Shown: piece after piece, positions 51,942 through 61,270 of the stretch
Position numbering within the stretch: position 1 is the first letter of the stretch
Layout: each line of letters begins with the position of its first letter
Assembly: GCF_016679925.1 (NCBI RefSeq)
Contig: NZ_JAEQBW010000002.1
Span: 310,001-374,000 of the forward strand
Length of the DNA: 64,000 nt
DNA from: Marivirga aurantiaca
Lineage (GTDB): Bacteria; Bacteroidota; Bacteroidia; Cytophagales; Cyclobacteriaceae
Direction: 5' to 3'
Program-made: the position numbers and the translations under genes
The notes under the pieces: generated by a model
Told to the model about the DNA's origin: nothing
The model's database searches: none
What the model saw: the letters and a program-made list of their open reading frames with translations, nothing else

Positions 51942-52356
51942 ATGAGCAGAAAATATAAGTTTCATAATAAAGAAGGCTTGTACTTTGTAAGTTTTGCTAC
52001 TGTATATTGGATTGATGTTATTGTAAGAGAACAATATTTCTCTATCATTATCGAAAGTTTAGATTACTGTAGAAAAAATAAGGGTTTAGAAATTTATTGC
52101 TATTGCATAATGCCTAGCCATCCCGAATACGGGACAGGTAATACATTTAATAATAAGTACCAGAGATACTAATGACAGTTTGAGCGAAATTTTAAGAGCC
52201 TTTAAGAAATTAAGTAATAGGAAGATTATTGAAGAAATAAATGCTATTAATGAAAGCAGAAAAGAGTGGCTGGTGCGAGCATTCGAAAGGGCTGGTAATA
52301 AACTAAAAAGGATTAAATCAAATAAATTATGGAAAGATGGCAATCATCCTATTGAA
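51942..52356 (+). pseudogene. REP-associated tyrosine transposase (IS200-like), broken
   Basis: The first piece reads MSRKYKFHNKEGLYFVSFATVYWIDVIV, then LDYCRKNKGLEIYCYCIMPSH, the standard Y1 transposase/RAYT start; the catalytic H-x-H motif normally formed by MPSHVHLI is lost. At 52121 a ~44-nt insert carrying the hairpin TCCCGAATACGGGA interrupts the reading. The transposase resumes in another frame at 52165 (DTNDSLSEILRAFKKLSN) and continues to WKDGNHPIE (52356). There a second hairpin (52366-52386) replaces the normal C terminus that contains the active-site Tyr region. It is therefore inactive. Intact RAYTs mobilise REP palindromes, which surround this copy. Confidence 0.85.
52121..52134. 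repeat. Hairpin TCCCGAATACGGGA inside the RAYT pseudogene
   Basis: A 5-bp stem TCCCG/CGGGA around AATA lies at the break point of the transposase frame, directly where MPSH-VH should continue. A REP-type insertion is the simplest reading. Confidence 0.55.
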
Positions 52357-52365
52357 CCCCAGTTA

Positions 52366-52386
52366 GTGCGAGCTTGTAGCTCGTAC
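52366..52386. repeat. REP-like hairpin, copy B
   Basis: GTGCGAGCT (52366-52374)/AGCTCGTAC (52378-52386) form 9 bp with one G-U around TGT. It replaces the C-terminal end of the transposase reading frame. A diverged relative lies 4.7 kb upstream at 47703-47725. Confidence 0.7.
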
Positions 52387-52476
52387 TCATTACCCGAAAA
52401 AAGCTTCTTTTGAATGGGTAGCAAATGGCATTGGAATAGGCCAAAATAATGCAAGTATATCGGCTTTTAGCAGTGC

Positions 52477-52491
52477 CCTGTGGCTCACAGG
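52477..52491. repeat. Short hairpin CCTGTG-GCT-CACAGG
   Basis: A perfect 6-bp stem with a 3-nt loop in a non-coding stretch behind the RAYT remnant; another candidate REP element of different sequence. Confidence 0.5.
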
Positions 52492-52541
52492 ACATTAATA
52501 CTATCATCAAAAAAGAGAAGATTTTTATAGCAGCATACAAC

Positions 52542-52574
52542 AAACCCGCAAGGTTTTTAAAACCTTGCGGGTTT
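52542..52574. repeat. 33-nt palindrome AAACCCGCAAGGTTTT...
   Basis: Arms AAACCCGCAAGGTTTT (52542-52557) and AAAACCTTGCGGGTTT (52559-52574) are perfectly complementary around one T. Such CCCGCAAGG/CCTTGCGGG palindromes are familiar interspersed repeats in Bacteroidota genomes. It lies 25 nt after the end of the minus-strand lipoprotein gene and may also stop transcription there. Confidence 0.75.
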
Positions 52575-52598
52575 AGAATAAAGTCGGAGATTTAAGTC

Positions 52599-53147
52599 TT
52601 ATCCTATTTCACCTAAAAAATCAAAGCTTCCTTTGTAATACCCTTTTGAGGTTTTACCATTTTGCATCAAAAATTCATACTCAAACTCTATAGTTTTTGT
52701 ATTGAAATCATATTCAATCAGGTTGATAGAGCCTGTATTTATATTTTCAGAAGCCGAACCGGGTTCTCCGTTAGGATCATAATCAAATATAAGCTTGGCT
52801 CCCTCAAAAATATTTTCATCTGTATCCGAATAAGCGTCCTTAATTTCAGTATAGTTTTTAGCTTCAGGATGTTCTGATTTGGATGAGAAAAAGATAGACA
52901 TGAGTGATTCGCCAGGGGCTATATCAAACCCTGTAGTTGCCATAGACTTTTCTGCTAAATAGATGTTGGTAAAATGGTATCCACCATCTTCTCCGGAATC
53001 ACCTACTGCAGCGGAAGTGAATGCCAATTCAGTTTCACCATAATAACTTACATTTTCTCTTTCTTCAACTGTATTTTCATCATCACCACAACTTTGCAAT
53101 AGAAAAGCTGCAAACAATACCATTAAATAAACTGATAATTTCTTCAT
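52599..53147 (-). CDS. Hypothetical lipoprotein, 182 aa
   Basis: Starts MKKLSVYLMVLFAAFLLQSC, a clear lipobox (LLQSC) followed by the acidic GDDENTVEE typical of surface-exported Bacteroidota lipoproteins. The mature part is acidic and beta-rich (YHFTNIYLAEKSMATTGFDI, FKLIFDYDP-like strands) with no known family seen. It has its own promoter (-7 box at 53176-53183) and is divergent from the next gene. Function unknown. Confidence 0.82.
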   Translation of the reverse strand: MKKLSVYLMVLFAAFLLQSCGDDENTVEERENVSYYGETELAFTSAAVGDSGEDGGYHFTNIYLAEKSMATTGFDIAPGESLMSIFFSSKSEHPEAKNYTEIKDAYSDTDENIFEGAKLIFDYDPNGEPGSASENINTGSINLIEYDFNTKTIEFEYEFLMQNGKTSKGYYKGSFDFLGEIG

Positions 53148-53175
53148 AAATAATTCTTTAAATTTTGATTGGCTG

Positions 53176-53183
53176 CAAAAGTA
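53176..53183 (-). promoter_or_regulatory. -7 box (TACTTTTG) for the lipoprotein gene
   Basis: On the minus strand this reads TACTTTTG, matching TAnnTTTG, 29 nt before the start codon. A TTTTTGG run 22 nt upstream (53206-53212) could serve as the -33 element. Confidence 0.5.
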
Positions 53184-53227
53184 GGGGTTTTATCCCGGTT
53201 TAGGCCAAAAATAAGTAAATTAAATAG

Positions 53228-53235
53228 TACATTTG
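53228..53235 (+). promoter_or_regulatory. -7 box (TACATTTG) for the HEAT-like gene
   Basis: Matches TAnnTTTG 33 nt before ATG 53268. Its position downstream of the long open frame start at 53169 shows that the upstream extension is not translated and favours ATG 53268 or 53280. Confidence 0.5.
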
Positions 53236-53267
53236 CCTCCATATCTACTTATAATCGAACAACTATC

Positions 53268-54209
53268 ATGTGTCAACCAATGAGCAAATTCCTGACTGTA
53301 TTAATTATTCTTAGCGTAAGCTTCTTAAAGCTGTCTTTTTCCCAGAATATTTCCGGTCTGGTTGATGAGGCACTTACTCATTCAAGGACTGGCAAATCCC
53401 TCAGTGCCATCCAATGGAATAATTATACTCAAGAAGAGCACAGACTTGCACTGGACCAACTCAAAAAAGCCACTGCGGATTCTGTAGTGGCTGTTCGCCA
53501 ATCAGCCTATCGAATGCAAAATGACATTTACCAGTCCGCTACAAATGAGGATTTTAAATCGGATGTGGTTGATAGTTACAGCAAAGGATTGGATGATAAA
53601 GATGTGAGTGTTCAATTATTCGTTGCTGAAGGACTTATGTCCTTTCAAGCTCAGCATTTTAATGAGGCAGTAAGAACTTTCCTGGTACAGAAATTAAATC
53701 CTATCCCCGCTTATTATGAAGACTTAGTGATTACACTTGCCTCAATTGATGAAAGAAAAGCCATAGCACCTATTATCGATCATATCAGGTACCAGTTCTC
53801 CGATATGGAGCAAATGCAAAAGTGGCAGGCGCATATTGCTTTAAGCAGGATGGGGGAGAAGCCGGCTCTGGATTATATTGTCAAAAAAGCAAAAGCATTA
53901 CCTGTGAATGAGGAAGTGGTTTATGAAATATACCCAACACTGGCTTTTACTAAAAAGAAAGCAGCAGTTAATGTACTTGTGGAGCAGGTTTTTAATGATG
54001 AGAAAAATTGCCCCTCACCAGATCCTAATACCAATAAGAATATCAGCTGTGCTTATAGAATATTGGAAATTATAGCACCTATTATCAAAGATTTCCCGCT
54101 TCCGTATGATTCCGCCTCAGGCGATTTAATGGTGGATGATTATGAAAAAGCCTTAAAAACAGCCAGGAAATGGCTGAAATCCAATAAGGATACTTATGAA
54201 CTTATATAG
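53268..54209 (+). CDS. Exported HEAT-repeat-like protein
   Basis: 313 aa from ATG 53268; ATG 53280 (MSKFLTVLIILSVSFLKLSFSQ) is equally good as a signal peptide start. The mature part is helical with HEAT-type pairs: AVRQSAYRMQNDIYQSA, DVSVQLFVAEGLMSF, EDLVITLASIDERKAIAPII, KWQAHIALSRMGEKPALDYIV. A segment SPDPNTNKNISCAYRILEIIAPII is near the end. HEAT repeats bind proteins; no enzyme motif is present. It is transcribed divergently from the lipoprotein gene and stands alone. Location is probably the periplasm. Confidence 0.78.
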   Translation: MCQPMSKFLTVLIILSVSFLKLSFSQNISGLVDEALTHSRTGKSLSAIQWNNYTQEEHRLALDQLKKATADSVVAVRQSAYRMQNDIYQSATNEDFKSDVVDSYSKGLDDKDVSVQLFVAEGLMSFQAQHFNEAVRTFLVQKLNPIPAYYEDLVITLASIDERKAIAPIIDHIRYQFSDMEQMQKWQAHIALSRMGEKPALDYIVKKAKALPVNEEVVYEIYPTLAFTKKKAAVNVLVEQVFNDEKNCPSPDPNTNKNISCAYRILEIIAPIIKDFPLPYDSASGDLMVDDYEKALKTARKWLKSNKDTYELI

Positions 54210-54331
54210 GAATTATATTAGCTTACAGCTTACATTAGCTAATCATAAAACAATAATTTTTGACAAATAAACAGTTCTAATTGGGGGTAGCTTACATAGC
54301 TTACACCAGCATTCCAACAGAAATAGGCAAC

Positions 54332-54362
54332 AAAAAAGCCATCACTTTTCAGCAATGGCTTT
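54332..54362 (-). terminator. Rho-independent terminator of the bacilliredoxin gene
   Basis: On the minus strand AAAGCCAT (54362-54355) pairs with ATGGCTTT (54342-54335) and continues into a T run (54337-54332). It lies 25 nt past the stop codon. Confidence 0.8.
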
Positions 54363-54386
54363 GTAAATTTTTTAAATATTAACAGC

Positions 54387-54803
54387 TTAACAATACTCCT
54401 CGAATACCTGAACAAGGTGTTCTCCGATCATTTGAGCTGAACGACCTTCAATATGATGTCTTTCTACAAAATGAACCAATTCACCATCTTTAAATAAAGC
54501 AATAGAAGGTGATGATGGTGGGTAAGGAGCAGTCATTTCTCTCACTTTGGCTACCGCATCCTGGTCAACCCCTGCAAAAACAGTAGCTAAATGATTAGGC
54601 TTTTTCTCACTTGTAGTCACAGCCCATTTTACACCCGGCCTGGCTGCACCTGCAGCACAACCACATACTGAATTAATCACTACTAATGAAGTACCTTTAT
54701 GGTCCTTTAAATGATTAACAACTGCATCTGAAGTTTTTAATTCTTCAAATCCTACTTCTGTTAAATCGGCACGCATTGGTGCTACCATTTCTTCTGGATA
54801 CAT
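54387..54803 (-). CDS. BrxA/BrxB-type bacilliredoxin
   Basis: 138 aa from the ATG at 54803 (MYPEEMVAPMRADLTEVGF); a 24-residue upstream extension is not family-like. The active site is VINSVCGCAAGAARPG, the C-G-C motif of the YphP/YqiW (BrxA/BrxB) family. The end GRSAQMIGEHLVQVFEEYC has the usual C-terminal Cys. In bacilli these proteins remove bacillithiol from oxidised proteins. Bacteroidota also keep them. It is downstream of the suf operon on the same strand, separated by a 7-bp tandem repeat, which fits a redox/Fe-S context. Confidence 0.92.
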   Translation of the reverse strand: MYPEEMVAPMRADLTEVGFEELKTSDAVVNHLKDHKGTSLVVINSVCGCAAGAARPGVKWAVTTSEKKPNHLATVFAGVDQDAVAKVREMTAPYPPSSPSIALFKDGELVHFVERHHIEGRSAQMIGEHLVQVFEEYC

Positions 54804-54923
54804 ATATTCTCTCTTTAAATTATTAATTAAATAAATCATTTCCATTGGTAGGTAAAGTATACCAGGACATGACACTTATAATGTTTATTAACTTATTTTG
54901 TTTACTACTTTTTATTTTTTTAT

Positions 54924-55396
<473 letters not shown>

Positions 55397-55408
55397 ATCG
55401 TAATGTGT

Positions 55409-55852
55409 TTAAGCTTCGTTTTCTAATTTCGTTTTAAAGGCAATCGCATACATCTTAAATTGTTTGATCATCGACATAAAGCCGTTTGATCTTTGCGTAC
55501 CAATAAATCTGTTCATATTGATTTTATGGATGAAATATAAATCGGCTTCCAGAATATCATCCACTTTTTGCCCATTTAAAATACTCACCAATAAGCTCAC
55601 CAACCCTTTGGTAATGGCAGTATTGCTGTCAGCCTGGAAGTATATTTTGCCGTCATCTTCTACTGCAGTCAGCCAAACTTTTGATTGGCAACCTTTCACA
55701 ATATTCTCTTCCGTTTTTAATTCATCAGGCATCTCAGGCAATTTTTGTCCTAATTCCATGAGGTAACCAATCATCATCTCCATATCTCCATCCAGCATGG
55801 AAAATTTTTCTATGATATCATCTTGTATAATCCGGATGTTCTGATTGCTCAT
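55409..55852 (-). CDS. sufE: SufE-family sulfur acceptor
   Basis: 147 aa. Contains MMIGYLMELGQKLPEMPDELKTEENIVKGCQSKVWL, with the sulfur-accepting Cys in VKGCQSKVW. FQADSNTAITKGLVSLLVSILNGQ follows. SufE takes persulfide from SufS and passes it to the SufBCD scaffold. It lies after sufS in the same orientation and before the DUF59 gene. Confidence 0.93.
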   Translation of the reverse strand: MSNQNIRIIQDDIIEKFSMLDGDMEMMIGYLMELGQKLPEMPDELKTEENIVKGCQSKVWLTAVEDDGKIYFQADSNTAITKGLVSLLVSILNGQKVDDILEADLYFIHKINMNRFIGTQRSNGFMSMIKQFKMYAIAFKTKLENEA

Positions 55853-55930
55853 TTGTATTTAATTTATAAAAGCTGATTGAGAAACTTTACTGATTTCATT
55901 CAGTATTCAAAACAGCTTTACTTATTAAAT

Positions 55931-57175
55931 TCAGCTAAATTTCGCTACAATATCTTTCAATGAATCGGCCAGGAAATCAATCTCTTCTTTCGTATTATAA
56001 ACGGAAAATGAGGCGCGTATGGTTCCGTCAATTCCGTAGTGATCCATTAATGGCTGCGTACAATGATGACCTGTTCTTACCGCTATACCTTTCGCATCCA
56101 GCATCATTCCCACGTCATAAGGGTGTACATTGTCAATAGTGAAAGAAACCACACTTACTTTATTGGTAGCGGTACCATAAAAATGAATACCGGGCACTTC
56201 TGCCAGTCTTTTATGTGCATGAGCGGTAATGTCATTCTCATACTGTACAATATTTTCTTTACCTAATTGATTAATATATTCCACAGCCGATTTCAAGGCT
56301 ACTATATCTGCAATGTTAGGAGTGCCCGCCTCAAACTTATAGGGAATATCATTGTAAGTGGTTTTTTCAAAGCTTACATCTTTGATCATTTCTCCACCTC
56401 CCTGATAAGGGTTCATTTTTTCTAAAATTTCCCGCTTCCCGTAAAGAATTCCGCTTCCTGTAGGACCGTACATTTTATGGCCTGAAGTAGCAAAAAAATC
56501 GCAATCTAAATCCTGTACATCTACCTTACAGTGTGAAGCAGCTTGTGCACCGTCAATCATCATTACTGCGCCAAATTTATGGGCCAGTTGACCTATTTCT
56601 TTTACAGGATTCACTGTTCCCAACGAATTAGAGGCAAATACAACTGATACTATTTTTGTATTTTTATTGATCAGGCTTTTAACATCATCCAAAGAGATTT
56701 CACCTTTTTCATCAACAGGAATTACTTTTAATTTGGCTCCTTTTTCCTCACATAGCATTTGCCATGGCACTATGTTGGAATGATGTTCCATTCCGCTGAT
56801 CAATATTTCATCACTGGCCTTTATGAACTTTCGTCCGTAAGCAGTAGCCACTAAATTGATGCTGTCAGTAGTTCCTTTGGTGAAAATCACCTCTTCACTT
56901 TCCGCTGCATTAATGAATTTTTGAAAAGTCAGTCTGGTTTCTTCAAATGCAGTAGTTGCTTTTTCAGCAAGTGAATGTAAGCCTCTGTGAATATTGGCAT
57001 TATAGCCCTCGTAGTATTTATTAATAGCATCAATGACTTGTTGCGGCTTTTGTGTTGTGGCCGCATTATCGAAGTAAACCAAAGGCTTCCCATTTACCTT
57101 TTGTTGGAGAATAGGGAAATCAGTTCTGATTTTTTTGATATCGAAATATGTGTCAGTTGTTGCTACAGTACTCAT
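55931..57175 (-). CDS. sufS: Cysteine desulfurase SufS
   Basis: 414 aa, class V PLP aminotransferase fold. Key parts: NAATTQKPQQVIDAINKYYEGYNANIHRG near the start; VFASNSLGTVNPVKEI; MIDGAQAASH (Asp for PLP nitrogen); SGHKMYGPTGSG, where Lys binds PLP; and RTGHHCTQP, where Cys is the sulfur-carrying residue of group II desulfurases. It takes sulfur from L-cysteine for Fe-S clusters with SufE as acceptor. Located 11 nt after sufD. Confidence 0.97.
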   Translation of the reverse strand: MSTVATTDTYFDIKKIRTDFPILQQKVNGKPLVYFDNAATTQKPQQVIDAINKYYEGYNANIHRGLHSLAEKATTAFEETRLTFQKFINAAESEEVIFTKGTTDSINLVATAYGRKFIKASDEILISGMEHHSNIVPWQMLCEEKGAKLKVIPVDEKGEISLDDVKSLINKNTKIVSVVFASNSLGTVNPVKEIGQLAHKFGAVMMIDGAQAASHCKVDVQDLDCDFFATSGHKMYGPTGSGILYGKREILEKMNPYQGGGEMIKDVSFEKTTYNDIPYKFEAGTPNIADIVALKSAVEYINQLGKENIVQYENDITAHAHKRLAEVPGIHFYGTATNKVSVVSFTIDNVHPYDVGMMLDAKGIAVRTGHHCTQPLMDHYGIDGTIRASFSVYNTKEEIDFLADSLKDIVAKFS

Positions 57176-57186
57176 ATTAGTTTGCT

Positions 57187-58512
57187 TTATAATCTTTCGA
57201 TAATTTTACTTTCGATCAGTTTTTTAAGCGCTTCAATTTTAATAGGATTCACTACATCCGATGCAAAAGCATTCAATAGCATTGATTTGGCTGTTTTCTC
57301 ATCCAATCCACGAGCTTTCAGATAGAATAACTGATCTTTGTCCAACTGACCTACTGTACATCCGTGAGAACATTTTACATCATCAGCCCAGATTTCCAAT
57401 TGGGGTTTGGTATCCATTTCAGAGCCATCCGACATTAAAATGTTTCTGTTAGATTGAAATGCATTGGTTTTTTGTGCCGGTTGTCTTACGAAAATTTTAC
57501 CATTGAAAACTCCTCTGGATTTACCATCCAGAACACCTTTATAGGTTTCATTGCTTTCACAGTTCGGTACCCTGTGATCCACCACTGTATGGTTGTCAAC
57601 ATGTGTAGAATAGTCAAGGAAATACAAGCCTATCATATTGGTTTCCGAATGCTCACTATGCACTGCTATGCTCAGGTTATTTCTTATCATAGCACCATTA
57701 AAACTAAAAGTACCGGAATTGAAAACAGATTTACCCAATTGGTGTACAAGCGTTGCACCTACATGAATAGCCTTTTCAGATTCATCCTGGTATTTATAAT
57801 AGTTGAATATTGAATCATCTTCTACCACTATTTCAGTAACTGCATTGGTGAAGCTTGCATACTCTCCTATAGTTATATAAGACTCGACCATACTGGTCTG
57901 GCTGTTCTTTTCTGCAATAACCAAATTCCTTGGCTGACTAATTACATCTGCCTCTTTAGCATCTGTAAAATAATAACAGGCAATGGGCTTTTCGATTACA
58001 GCACTTTTACTGATTTTAATAAAGACACCACCATCAGTAAAAGCAGTATTTAAGTCAGAAAAGCTATCTGATCCTTCTATTTTGTGGGTATTAAAATGCC
58101 TGGCAAAATCATCCTGGAAATCATCCTGAGCTGTTTTGATTGGCTGTATTTGCAAGCCTTCAGGCAAATTCTCCAAATCAGATAATTCTTTATTAAGCAT
58201 CCCATTAACAAATACCAGACGAACAGCATCCAGTTCAGGAATGAAATACTTTGCGGCTTCATCTGAGCTGAGCGCAAAATTGTTGTCTGAAAGAGCCTCT
58301 ACGTTTAAATGTTTGGCAAATGCTTTGGCTATATTCGTATACTTATATTCTTCGTTTTTAGCAGCCGGCAAACCATTTTCCTTAAATGCAGTTATTGCAG
58401 CCTTTCTTAGCTGGTGCAAAGGTTTTTTGCTTTCACCATTCAGCTTGTTCTCGAAAGATTGAAACTGATCAATGAAAAAATGATCTACTTGCTCTTTAGT
58501 TAATTTACTCAT
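57187..58512 (-). CDS. sufD: Fe-S scaffold subunit SufD
   Basis: 441 aa, beta-helix SufBD fold. The C-terminal half has the family features YFLDYSTHVDNHTVVDHRVPNCESNETYKGVLDGKSRGVFNGKIFV and PQLEIWADDVKCSHGCTVGQLDKDQLFYLKARGLDEKTA. Its partners are SufB and SufC. The gene lies between sufC (18-nt gap) and sufS on the same strand. Confidence 0.97.
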   Translation of the reverse strand: MSKLTKEQVDHFFIDQFQSFENKLNGESKKPLHQLRKAAITAFKENGLPAAKNEEYKYTNIAKAFAKHLNVEALSDNNFALSSDEAAKYFIPELDAVRLVFVNGMLNKELSDLENLPEGLQIQPIKTAQDDFQDDFARHFNTHKIEGSDSFSDLNTAFTDGGVFIKISKSAVIEKPIACYYFTDAKEADVISQPRNLVIAEKNSQTSMVESYITIGEYASFTNAVTEIVVEDDSIFNYYKYQDESEKAIHVGATLVHQLGKSVFNSGTFSFNGAMIRNNLSIAVHSEHSETNMIGLYFLDYSTHVDNHTVVDHRVPNCESNETYKGVLDGKSRGVFNGKIFVRQPAQKTNAFQSNRNILMSDGSEMDTKPQLEIWADDVKCSHGCTVGQLDKDQLFYLKARGLDEKTAKSMLLNAFASDVVNPIKIEALKKLIESKIIERL

Positions 58513-58530
58513 ATCATTTTTTGATTATGC

Positions 58531-59286
58531 TTATGCAACATCAGCTTCTTCTTTGATCCAGTCGTATCCTCTTTTCTCCAATTCCTTGGCCAGGTCTTTT
58601 CCACCGGATTTTACTATTTTTCCATCATACAAAACATGCACAAAATCAGGTACTATATAATCCAGCAAACGTTGGTAGTGCGTTACCACAATAGTGGCAT
58701 TGTCAGGATTTTTTAAGGTGTTTACACCATTGGCAACAATACGCAAAGCGTCAATATCTAATCCTGAGTCGGTTTCATCTAATATTGCAAGTGTAGGCTC
58801 TAACATAGCCATTTGAAAGATCTCATTTCTTTTCTTTTCACCACCTGAAAACCCTTCGTTCAATGAGCGGCTCAATAGAGACTGGTCAATTTCCACCAGC
58901 TTCATTTTTTCTTTCATCAATTTAAGGAAAGAGACAGCATCCAATGGCTCCAGCCCTCTGTGCTCTCTTACTTTATTGATAGCAGTTTTCATAAAGTTAG
59001 TGGTAGTAACTCCGGGTATTTCTATAGGATATTGAAATGCCAGAAAGACACCTTCTTTGGCCCTAACATCTGCACCCATATCCAATAAATCCTTACTTTG
59101 GAAAACTACTTCTCCTGAATCTACTGTGTAATCTTCTCTACCTGCCAACACTGAGGCTAAAGTACTTTTCCCTGAACCATTTGGTCCCATGATAGCGTGT
59201 ACCTCACCGGCTTTTACTTCCAGGTTAATACCTTTTAATATTTCTTTACCTTCAATTGAGGCATGCAAGTTCTTAATAGATAACAT
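58531..59286 (-). CDS. sufC: Fe-S assembly ATPase SufC
   Basis: 251 aa, single ABC ATPase. Walker A GPNGSGKST, the long Q-loop part VFLAFQYPIEIPGV, signature FSGGEKKRNEI and Walker B AILDETDSGLD are all in the forms specific to SufC. It drives conformational change of the SufBD scaffold. The gap to sufB is 91 nt, larger than others in the cluster, but no terminator is seen. Confidence 0.97.
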   Translation of the reverse strand: MLSIKNLHASIEGKEILKGINLEVKAGEVHAIMGPNGSGKSTLASVLAGREDYTVDSGEVVFQSKDLLDMGADVRAKEGVFLAFQYPIEIPGVTTTNFMKTAINKVREHRGLEPLDAVSFLKLMKEKMKLVEIDQSLLSRSLNEGFSGGEKKRNEIFQMAMLEPTLAILDETDSGLDIDALRIVANGVNTLKNPDNATIVVTHYQRLLDYIVPDFVHVLYDGKIVKSGGKDLAKELEKRGYDWIKEEADVA

Positions 59287-59377
59287 TTTTTGTATTTTAC
59301 TTTCTTGTACTTTTATTAATAGTATTCATCGCTCTTGAAATTCTCTTTAACAGAGTGGTTCAGAACGGATGAGTTTA

Positions 59378-60823
59378 TTATCCTACCGAACCTTCTAAGG
59401 TTAGGGCCAATAATTTTTGTGCTTCTACTGCAAATTCCATGGGTAATTTATTCAGTACCTCTTTGCAATATCCATTTACAATTAAAGCAACAGCACTTTC
59501 CTCATCTATTCCCCTTTGGGTACAATAGAAAATCTGGTCTTCACCAATTTTTGAAGTAGTTGCCTCATGCTCTATTTGCGAGGATTTATTTTTTACTTCT
59601 ATATAAGGAAAAGTATGCGCACCGCATTTGTCGCCCATTAACAATGAATCACATTGGGAGAAGTTCCTTGAATTTTCAGCTCTTGGATGGATCTCTACCA
59701 GGCCTCTGTAGGAATTTTGGCTATAACCACCTGATACACCTTTTGATACAATTCTACTTTTTGTGTTTTTACCAATATGAATCATTTTGGTACCTGTATC
59801 AGCCTGCTGATAATTATTGGTTACTGCAACTGAATAGAATTCACCTTGAGAATAATCTCCCTTTAAAATACAGCTTGGGTATTTCCATGTTACGGCAGAA
59901 CCTGTCTCTACCTGAGTCCAGGAAATCTTGGCATAATCACCTGCACATATCCCTCTTTTAGTAACGAAATTGTAAATACCACCTTTACCGTTTTTATCTC
60001 CCGGATACCAGTTCTGTACAGTTGAATACTTTACTTCAGCACTTTTGGCCGCATAAATTTCCACTACAGCAGCGTGCAATTGATTTTCATCTCTTTGCGG
60101 TGCAGTACAACCTTCTAAATAACTTACGTAGGAATCTTCTTCAGCCACAATCAAAGTTCTTTCAAACTGACCTGTATTGGCTGCATTAATTCTAAAATAA
60201 GTAGAAAGCTCTACCGGGCATCTTACTCCTTTGGGGATGTAACAGAATGATCCGTCAGAAAATACAGCAGAATTAAGTGCTGCATAAAAGTTGTCATTCG
60301 ATGGCACTACAGAGCCAATATATTTTTTCACTAATTCAGGATAATCCTTTACGGCTTCGCTAAAAGAGCAAAAGATAATGCCTTGTTCCAATAACTGCTT
60401 TTTAAAGGTAGTTCCTACAGAAACGGAATCCATTACGGCATCTACCGCAACACCTGTTAATCTTTTTTGCTCGGTTAATGAAATACCCAATCTTTCAAAA
60501 GTTTTTAACAACTCAGGATCAACCTCATCAAGGCTCTCAGCTGTTTTCTTTTTCTTGGGTGCAGAGTAATAAATAATATCTTCGAACTGAGGCTTTGGAT
60601 AATGTACATTGGCCCACTTAGGCTCAATCATTTTTCTCCAGTTTCTGTAAGCCTTTAATCTCCACTCAAGTAACCATGACGGCTCATCTTTTTTGGCAGA
60701 AATGAATCTCACGATATCTTCACTCAGGCCCGGAGGCGCTGAATCTGCTTCAAAATCTACCGACCAACCATGTTCGTACTCTTTTGAGGCGAATTGTTCT
60801 AATATTTGATCGTCTTTACTCAT
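59378..60823 (-). CDS. sufB: Fe-S scaffold subunit SufB
   Basis: 481 aa. Typical SufB features: [81 protein letters not shown], and near the end [26 protein letters not shown]. First gene of the minus-strand cluster sufB-C-D-S-E-sufT. A -7 box lies 35 nt upstream of the start codon. Confidence 0.97.
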   Translation of the reverse strand: MSKDDQILEQFASKEYEHGWSVDFEADSAPPGLSEDIVRFISAKKDEPSWLLEWRLKAYRNWRKMIEPKWANVHYPKPQFEDIIYYSAPKKKKTAESLDEVDPELLKTFERLGISLTEQKRLTGVAVDAVMDSVSVGTTFKKQLLEQGIIFCSFSEAVKDYPELVKKYIGSVVPSNDNFYAALNSAVFSDGSFCYIPKGVRCPVELSTYFRINAANTGQFERTLIVAEEDSYVSYLEGCTAPQRDENQLHAAVVEIYAAKSAEVKYSTVQNWYPGDKNGKGGIYNFVTKRGICAGDYAKISWTQVETGSAVTWKYPSCILKGDYSQGEFYSVAVTNNYQQADTGTKMIHIGKNTKSRIVSKGVSGGYSQNSYRGLVEIHPRAENSRNFSQCDSLLMGDKCGAHTFPYIEVKNKSSQIEHEATTSKIGEDQIFYCTQRGIDEESAVALIVNGYCKEVLNKLPMEFAVEAQKLLALTLEGSVG

Positions 60824-60857
60824 ATATGAATTATTTAGACTAATTTCAATTAAGATA

Positions 60858-60865
60858 CAAAGTTA
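60858..60865 (-). promoter_or_regulatory. -7 box (TAACTTTG) of the suf operon
   Basis: On the minus strand this reads TAACTTTG, matching TAnnTTTG, 35 nt before the sufB ATG. The nearest good TTG upstream lies at a 25-nt distance (60891-60893) rather than ~19, so the -33 element is uncertain. Confidence 0.5.
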
Positions 60866-61270
60866 ACAATATTAGCTACTTTATGTTAAGCAAAATCCAA
60901 TAATTTTTAATGATAATGATATCATCAAAAACTATGAAAGATTCCGGTTTGATGTCTTTTTGTGCAAATCTGGAAGTAGATAGAAAGAATCACTTAAAAT
61001 GAACTTGCTCTACAGTTGCCAAATTGTACTTCCTTGCTCGCTAATCTTTCTTTAACCTACAATAACAAAAGTGTATTTGATAAGTTCATTTCGTTTTGAT
61101 GCTTTCGTTCCTTATTGATCCTTGTTCTTTCAGGGTGAATGGAAGTATAAATTTCAGATGTTTGGACTTAATTGCATTTGGCAAAATCATCATTATGTAA
61201 ATTCTATTTATGGATAAATAATATTTTTTCGTAATTTCAAACCGAAACGATTAATAGAAAAAATAAATAT
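60866..61270. other. Divergent intergenic region between suf and acyl-CoA ligase
   Basis: No gene is seen. It carries the upstream part of the suf promoter and must hold the promoter of the ligase gene; that side shows only very AT-rich sequence without a clean TAnnTTTG box. Confidence 0.4.

Noticed and set aside
54218-54305. Repeated AGCTTACA words between the HEAT-like gene and the terminator
   Set aside because: Four short copies with irregular spacing and no symmetry; not enough to call a regulatory or mobile element.
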